Shown one piece after another: positions 59,760-64,000 of a stretch of DNA of 64,000 nt (position 1 is its first letter; each line of letters opens with the position of its first letter). The DNA is from Rothia sp. (in: high G+C Gram-positive bacteria) (GTDB taxonomy: Bacteria > Actinomycetota > Actinomycetes > Actinomycetales > Micrococcaceae). The notes below the pieces were generated by a model, which was not told the DNA's origin, ran no database searches, and saw only the letters and a program-made list of their open reading frames with translations. The stretch is from assembly GCA_030529845.1 (NCBI GenBank), contig JAUMWB010000003.1, forward strand, positions 186,001 to 250,000, in the 5' to 3' direction. The translations under genes and the position numbers were made by a program.

Positions 59760-59880
59760 CAGGTCAAGAGAACCAGCGCTAAGCCCCAGCTAGCTGGTCG
59801 GCAACCCTCCACTCGCGGTGGGGTGCCCTGGGTGAAGACCAGGCGTACCTACCGAGAACCAGGTACGCAAGCGCGGGACC
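59760..59880 (+). ncRNA. SAM-IV riboswitch
   Basis: Senses S-adenosylmethionine in the nascent mRNA and shuts off methionine genes. The core matches the SAM-IV family found in actinobacteria: GGTC at 59762 pairing with GACC near 59837, the loop AAGCCCCAGC, TCGGCAACCCTCC, and CGCGGTGGGGTGCC followed by GGGTGAAGACC and the pseudoknot arm. It lies directly before metY and metX, the usual regulon of this family. Confidence 0.9.
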
Positions 59881-59918
59881 GATGTGCCTCTATCTTCTGC
59901 GAGGGCATCAGATTCTTT
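59881..59918 (+). terminator. Expression-platform terminator of the riboswitch
   Basis: GATGTGCCTC pairs, with a bulge, with GAGGGCATC (59901-59909), and AGATTCTTTT follows. This is the likely switchable terminator downstream of the SAM-IV core. Confidence 0.55.
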
Positions 59919-60000
59919 TCCTCCTTACCCGGGTGGAAGATACGGCATGCGGCCCGTTTCAACTAAACACTGAGACAAACCTTCATTGAGGAGTAACCGC

Positions 60001-61347
60001 ATGACCGCCGAGAACACCGTTCCCACCCCCTCAAACCCCACCGGCTGGAAGTTCGAAACCCAGCAGATTCACGCGGGCCAAGAGCCCGACGCGGCAACCG
60101 GCGCTCGCGCCCTGCCCATCTACCAGACCACGTCCTTTGTCTTCAAGGACTCCGCCCAGGCAGCTGGCCGCTTCGCCCTCTCCGAGCTGGGCCCCATCTA
60201 CTCCCGCATCAATAACCCCACCCAGGAAGCGGTCGAAAACCGCATCGCGGCCTTGGAAGGCGGCGTCGGCGCCCTGCTCCTTGCCAGTGGCCAGGCAGCT
60301 TCCACCTTCGCGATTCTGAACATCGCAGGAGCCGGTGACCACGTTGTTGCTTCCCCTTCCCTCTACGGCGGCAGTTTCAACCTGCTCAAGTACACCCTCA
60401 AGAACCTGGGTATTGAAACTACCTTCGTCGATGATCCTGCCGACCCTGAATCCTGGCGAGTTGCCGCCCGCGAGAACACCAAGGCCTTCTACGCAGAAAC
60501 CCTGCCCAACCCCCGCGGCGATGTGCTTGATATTGAGGCTGTTTCGACCGTGGCCCACGAGGTTGGGGTACCGCTCATCGTCGATAACACCGTTGCCACC
60601 CCCTACCTGCTCAACCCCATCAAGCACGGCGCTGACGTGGTCATCCACTCAGCCACCAAGTACCTCGGTGGTCACGGCACCTCGGTCGGCGGCGTCATCG
60701 TTGACTCCGGTAACTTCGACTACGGCGCCTACCCTGACAAGTACCCCCTCTTCAACCAGCCCGACGAAAGCTACCACGGCCTGGTCTACGCCCGCGATCT
60801 CGGTGCAGATGAGGCTTTTGGGGTCAACCTCTCCTACATCCTCAAAGCCCGCGTCTCTCTGCTGCGCGACCTGGGCTCCTCCATCTCTCCGACCAACGCC
60901 TTCAACATCGCCATCGGCCTTGAGACCCTATCCCTGCGCGTCGAGCGCCACGTAGAGAACGCCCTCAAGGTTGCCCAGTTCCTCAAGGACCACCCCCAGG
61001 TCGAATCGGTCACCTACTCCGGTCTACCTGATTCCCCCTACTACGACCTGGCCCAAAAGTACCTGCCCAAGGGGGCTGGCGCCGTCCTCGGCTTCACCCT
61101 CAAGGACGCCGACGCCGCAACCGCCCAGAAGTTCGTGGACTCCCTCTCCCTCCACTCCCTGCTGGTCAACATCGGCGATGTGCGCTCACTTGCTGTCCAC
61201 CCGGCCTCCACCACCCACAGCCAGTCCACCACCGAAGAACTTGAAGCCATCGGCATCAACCCCGCCTTCATCCGCCTCTCGGTAGGTATCGAGCACATCG
61301 ACGACATCCTCGCCGACCTCGACCTCGGCTTTGCCGCTATTCGCTAA
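60001..61347 (+). CDS. metY: O-acetylhomoserine aminocarboxypropyltransferase
   Basis: A PLP enzyme making homocysteine from O-acetylhomoserine and sulfide. The 448-residue Cys/Met-metabolism protein has ALPIYQTTSFVFKD, YSRINNPTQEAVE, the SGQAAS phosphate loop, and the PLP lysine in HSATKYLGGHGTSVGGV. Length (well over 400) and IYQTTSF favour MetY over cystathionine enzymes. The ATG at 60001 follows GAGGAG; a TTG at 59986 is unlikely. metX follows 14 bases later, and both are under the SAM-IV riboswitch. Confidence 0.96.
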   Translation: MTAENTVPTPSNPTGWKFETQQIHAGQEPDAATGARALPIYQTTSFVFKDSAQAAGRFALSELGPIYSRINNPTQEAVENRIAALEGGVGALLLASGQAASTFAILNIAGAGDHVVASPSLYGGSFNLLKYTLKNLGIETTFVDDPADPESWRVAARENTKAFYAETLPNPRGDVLDIEAVSTVAHEVGVPLIVDNTVATPYLLNPIKHGADVVIHSATKYLGGHGTSVGGVIVDSGNFDYGAYPDKYPLFNQPDESYHGLVYARDLGADEAFGVNLSYILKARVSLLRDLGSSISPTNAFNIAIGLETLSLRVERHVENALKVAQFLKDHPQVESVTYSGLPDSPYYDLAQKYLPKGAGAVLGFTLKDADAATAQKFVDSLSLHSLLVNIGDVRSLAVHPASTTHSQSTTEELEAIGINPAFIRLSVGIEHIDDILADLDLGFAAIR

Positions 61348-61361
61348 GGAAAGGTAGCTCA

Positions 61362-62588
61362 ATGACGACCGCCCGCCCCGCTGACAGCGCCCCCCACCGC
61401 ACCGACGGCGTACTCACCTACGCCTCCATCGGTGACCTGACCCTCGAATCAGGGGCAGTACTGCCCGACATCACCCTCGGGTACGAAACCTGGGGCACCC
61501 TCAACGAGGCGGGCGACAACGCCATCCTCATCCTGCACGCCCTGACCGGCGACACCCATGTCTCGGCAGGGCGAGTAGATGCGGACGCCAGCGAGCAGGA
61601 CCGCGAGGCAGCCGAGGCTGCCGGCTGGTGGCCCACCGCAGTCGGCCCAGGCCGCGTCATCGACACCGACAAATACTTCGTCATCTCACCCAACATGCTT
61701 GGCGGCTGCTACGGCTCCACCGGCCCCGCCTCACCAGCCCCCGCCAGCATAGACCCCGACCGCAAGCCCTGGGGGTCCCGTTTTCCCCTGGTCACGATCC
61801 GCGACGGCGTCCACGCCGAAAAGCGTCTACTCGACCAGCTGGGCGTCACCTCTCTACACCACGTCATCGGTGGCTCCCTGGGAGGCGCCCGCGCCGCAGA
61901 ATGGGCCGTCACCTACCCCGAGCTCGTTCGCTCCTGCGTGGTTATCGCCTCCGGCCCCGCCGCCACCGCCGAACAGATCGCCTGGGGCCACATGCAAAAC
62001 CTGGCCATCCGGCAGGACCCAGCTTTCGCAGGCGGCGACTACTACCCCGGCCGCGGCCCCGTCACCGGCCTCGCTCTCGCCCGCCGCATCGCCCACACCA
62101 CCTACCGCTCAGCTGCCGAACTTCACTTCCGCTTCGGCCGTGACGCCCAGGACGGCCACAAGGTCCTGCACCCTATCAGCGCCGAACGCGGACGCTACCA
62201 GGTCGAAAACTACCTGGACCACCACGGGACCAAACTCACCAACCGCTTCGACGCCAATTCCTACCTGGCCATCAACGAAGCCCTGCTCTCCCACGACCTC
62301 GGGCGAGACCGCGGCGGTCTTGAAAAGGCACTGGCCCGCACCACCTGCAACTGGACCATCGCCTACGTGGACTCCGACCGACTCTTCTTCCCCTCCGACT
62401 CTCAAATCCTCGCAGCAGCCCTACCCAACCCTATAGAACCCGCCGTCATCCACTCACCCTGCGGCCACGACGGCTTCCTCATCGAACACCAACAGCTTGA
62501 ACGCATCCTGGCCACCAGCATCGAAACCCAGGACGCCGCCGACGAAGCACAACCGCGGGGACGCAAACACCTGTGGGCAGTGGCCTAG
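61362..62588 (+). CDS. metX: Homoserine O-acetyltransferase
   Basis: Acetylates homoserine for methionine synthesis, supplying MetY. The 408-residue alpha/beta hydrolase-fold enzyme has LGYETWGTLN, LHALTGDTHV, NMLGGCYGSTGP and the nucleophile in VIGGSLGGARAAEWAV; the Asp and His of the triad lie in YVDSDRLFFP and HSPCGHDGFLIE. AAGGAAAGG precedes the ATG. Cotranscribed with metY, so SAM controls both steps. Confidence 0.96.
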   Translation: MTTARPADSAPHRTDGVLTYASIGDLTLESGAVLPDITLGYETWGTLNEAGDNAILILHALTGDTHVSAGRVDADASEQDREAAEAAGWWPTAVGPGRVIDTDKYFVISPNMLGGCYGSTGPASPAPASIDPDRKPWGSRFPLVTIRDGVHAEKRLLDQLGVTSLHHVIGGSLGGARAAEWAVTYPELVRSCVVIASGPAATAEQIAWGHMQNLAIRQDPAFAGGDYYPGRGPVTGLALARRIAHTTYRSAAELHFRFGRDAQDGHKVLHPISAERGRYQVENYLDHHGTKLTNRFDANSYLAINEALLSHDLGRDRGGLEKALARTTCNWTIAYVDSDRLFFPSDSQILAAALPNPIEPAVIHSPCGHDGFLIEHQQLERILATSIETQDAADEAQPRGRKHLWAVA

Positions 62589-62618
62589 GCTGGCTCTGCC
62601 GGTGGTAAGTTGGGGGCT

Positions 62619-63305
62619 ATGAACCAGTACCTTGTTGAATATTCAAAGGCAGAACCTTTCCGCCGGGGAACCCACCTGGCCGTCCTCCTGCACGGCTACG
62701 GCTCCCATGAGCGTGACCTGCTGGGACTCACCCCCTACCTGCCGAGCGAGAAGATGACCTACGCGTCCGTCCGCGCGCCCCAGCCCGTTGGCTACCAGTT
62801 ATCGGCGGACGCAGACTCCGCCTACGTCCAAGGCTCCGCCATGGGTTACCAGTGGTGGCCCCTCAACCAGCAGCTTGAAACCGTAGGCTTCACCGCAATC
62901 GAACTAGCCGTGGACTACCTGCTGGGCTGGCTCGAACCCATCGCCGCCGACTACGAAAGCGTGACCCTGCTGGGCTTCTCCCAGGGCATGGCTTTTGCCA
63001 CCTCGGTAGCCCGTGCCCGCCCCGATCTCATCAAGGCCGTGGTGGGGCTCTCCGGCTATGCCGTGGCCGGTGGGGAGCACTACTTCAAGGACGCTCAGCT
63101 AGCTGACGAGCCCCTGCCCCTCTTCTGGGGGCGCGATGAAGCTGACCCCATCATCACCCCCGACAAAATTGCCTACACCCAGGAGTGGGTAGCCGGCCAC
63201 GCTGCTCTCACCGCCCATACCTACGCCGGTATCGGGCACGGGGTTGCCGCCGCAGAACTCACCCACGTCACGGACTTTCTCAAAGAGAAGGTACTGTCTG
63301 CTTAA
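62619..63305 (+). CDS. Phospholipase/carboxylesterase family hydrolase
   Basis: A 228-residue alpha/beta hydrolase like bacterial carboxylesterases and lysophospholipase homologs. AVLLHGYGSHERDLLGLTPY holds the oxyanion loop, LLGFSQGMAFATSVA the nucleophilic Ser, GRDEADPIITPDK the Asp, and GIGHGVAAAEL the His. There is no signal peptide. The natural substrate is unknown. The ATG at 62619 is chosen over a TTG at 62610. It starts 30 bases after metX and may be cotranscribed, though no metabolic link to methionine is obvious. Confidence 0.88.
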   Translation: MNQYLVEYSKAEPFRRGTHLAVLLHGYGSHERDLLGLTPYLPSEKMTYASVRAPQPVGYQLSADADSAYVQGSAMGYQWWPLNQQLETVGFTAIELAVDYLLGWLEPIAADYESVTLLGFSQGMAFATSVARARPDLIKAVVGLSGYAVAGGEHYFKDAQLADEPLPLFWGRDEADPIITPDKIAYTQEWVAGHAALTAHTYAGIGHGVAAAELTHVTDFLKEKVLSA

Positions 63306-63328
63306 CCCAGGCAGTAAGAGCAGTTAGC

Positions 63329-63547
63329 TTACTCGGTCTCCACCTGCACGGTCACGCCGTTCAGCTCAACGGTATCGCCAGCATGCAGCTGACGGCCGCG
63401 CTGCTCACAAATCTCACCGTTCACCTTCACCAGACCGTCCTGAATCACCTCACGGGCATGCACCCCGTTCTCCACCAGGTTAGCCAGCTTCAAAAACTGG
63501 CCCAGGCGAATCATCTCATCACGAATAAAAACAGACTCAATACTCAT
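63329..63547 (-). CDS. S4-domain RNA-binding protein
   Basis: A 72-residue protein made of a single S4 RNA-binding domain of the YbcJ/RlbA type: IRLGQFLKLANLVENGVHAR, then EVIQDGLVKVNGEICEQRGRQL and GDTVELNGVTVQV. It probably binds structured RNA such as rRNA. The ATG at 63547 is chosen because the conserved domain starts there; an upstream in-frame ATG at 63685 would add 46 unrelated residues that reach across the glyS leader. It converges on the esterase gene. Confidence 0.9.
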   Translation of the reverse strand: MSIESVFIRDEMIRLGQFLKLANLVENGVHAREVIQDGLVKVNGEICEQRGRQLHAGDTVELNGVTVQVETE

Positions 63548-63685
63548 ACCCACCACTCTACCCGCGCCAGCACCCAGGCACCCAGGTGCGGTAGGCTTAA
63601 AGACGTGTGCGCCACCCGGCCCACCTATCTTTAACGTCCAAGCACGCCACAACCGGTGGCGCAGGCTCATAGGAGACACCAACAC

Positions 63686-64000
63686 ATGGCACCGAAGTCC
63701 AAACTCGACAACGTTATTTCACTGGCCAAGCGCCGCGGATTCGTCTTCCAGGCAGGTGAAATCTACGGAGGCTCCCGCTCAGCATGGGACTACGGCCCGC
63801 TCGGTGCCGAACTCAAAGAAAACATCCGCCAGCAGTGGTGGCAGACCTTCGTGCGCGGCCGCGAAGACATGGTCGGCCTCGACTCCTCCATCATCCTGCC
63901 CAAGGCAGTCTGGGAAGCATCAGGCCACGTCGCCACCTTCACCGACCCCCTCGTCGAATGCCTCTCCTGCCACTCCCGCCACCGCCAGGACCACCTGATC
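63686..64000 (+). CDS. glyS: Glycine--tRNA ligase (partial)
   Basis: The first 105 codons of a class II glycyl-tRNA synthetase of the homodimeric type. [20 protein letters not shown] and [20 protein letters not shown] are its N-terminal signatures, and [20 protein letters not shown] is motif 1 region. [12 protein letters not shown] begins the family's insertion. AGGAGA precedes the ATG. The rest lies beyond the window. Confidence 0.96.
   Translation, partial: MAPKSKLDNVISLAKRRGFVFQAGEIYGGSRSAWDYGPLGAELKENIRQQWWQTFVRGREDMVGLDSSIILPKAVWEASGHVATFTDPLVECLSCHSRHRQDHLI

Overview
The window looks like part of a chromosome from a high-GC actinobacterium of the family Micrococcaceae, most likely Rothia or a close relative. 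This is inferred from the acyl-CoA carboxylase set with an epsilon subunit, an Rpf-type resuscitation factor with LysM, a SAM-IV riboswitch, an RmlC-RmlD fusion, actinobacterial GatCAB, and protein sequences that read like Rothia. The species cannot be fixed from sequence alone. Coding density is high and most genes are intact.

Layout. 1-3.2 kb: dTDP-rhamnose synthesis (rmlA divergent from rmlB-rmlCD). 3.3-4.8 kb: rplY and pth, with a structured leader before rplY. 4.8-7.5 kb: an AT-rich island with a family 8 glycosyltransferase, a decayed IS5-like transposase and an acyltransferase broken by one in-frame amber codon. 7.7-10.2 kb: sufS, sufU and a TagD-like cytidylyltransferase. 10.3-17.7 kb: a DUF2505 gene and a seven-gene minus-strand polysaccharide operon (CDP-alcohol phosphotransferase, GT2, Wzy, Wzx, Wzz-like, and Alg14/Alg13-like subunits). 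18-21.9 kb: a lipoprotein and a 1048-residue secreted protein with fibrinogen-like, propeller-like, Fn3, Pro/Thr-repeat and jelly-roll-like parts. 22.2-25.9 kb: mfd. rplY-pth-mfd is a common actinobacterial order, so the stretch between pth and mfd looks like an accessory insertion devoted mainly to the cell surface.

26-35.6 kb: a nucleoside salvage operon (punA, phosphomutase, deoC) divergent from lpdA, then an MFS transporter, the acyl-CoA carboxylase alpha chain and maf. 35.7-41.5 kb: two small hypothetical genes (one behind a possible iron box), an aldehyde dehydrogenase, a dicarboxylate/amino-acid symporter and a DUF885 peptidase-like gene. 41.5-45.5 kb: accE, accD, a YCII gene, birA and a PH-domain membrane protein; birA probably biotinylates the carboxylase alpha chain. 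45.8-50.2 kb: an Rv1264-like adenylate cyclase overlapping a PP2C phosphatase, then ligA. 50.6-51.4 kb: an Rpf-LysM protein behind a structured leader. 51.6-55 kb: gatCAB.

55.5-59.6 kb: oligopeptidase B followed by two tightly linked paralogous genes of unknown function, the best candidate here for something undescribed. 59.7-62.6 kb: a SAM-IV riboswitch controlling metY-metX. 62.6-64 kb: an esterase, an S4-domain protein and the start of glyS. A roughly 95-bp palindrome-ended repeat occurs twice (31.3 and 43.6 kb), with a minimal hairpin form at 36.5 kb.
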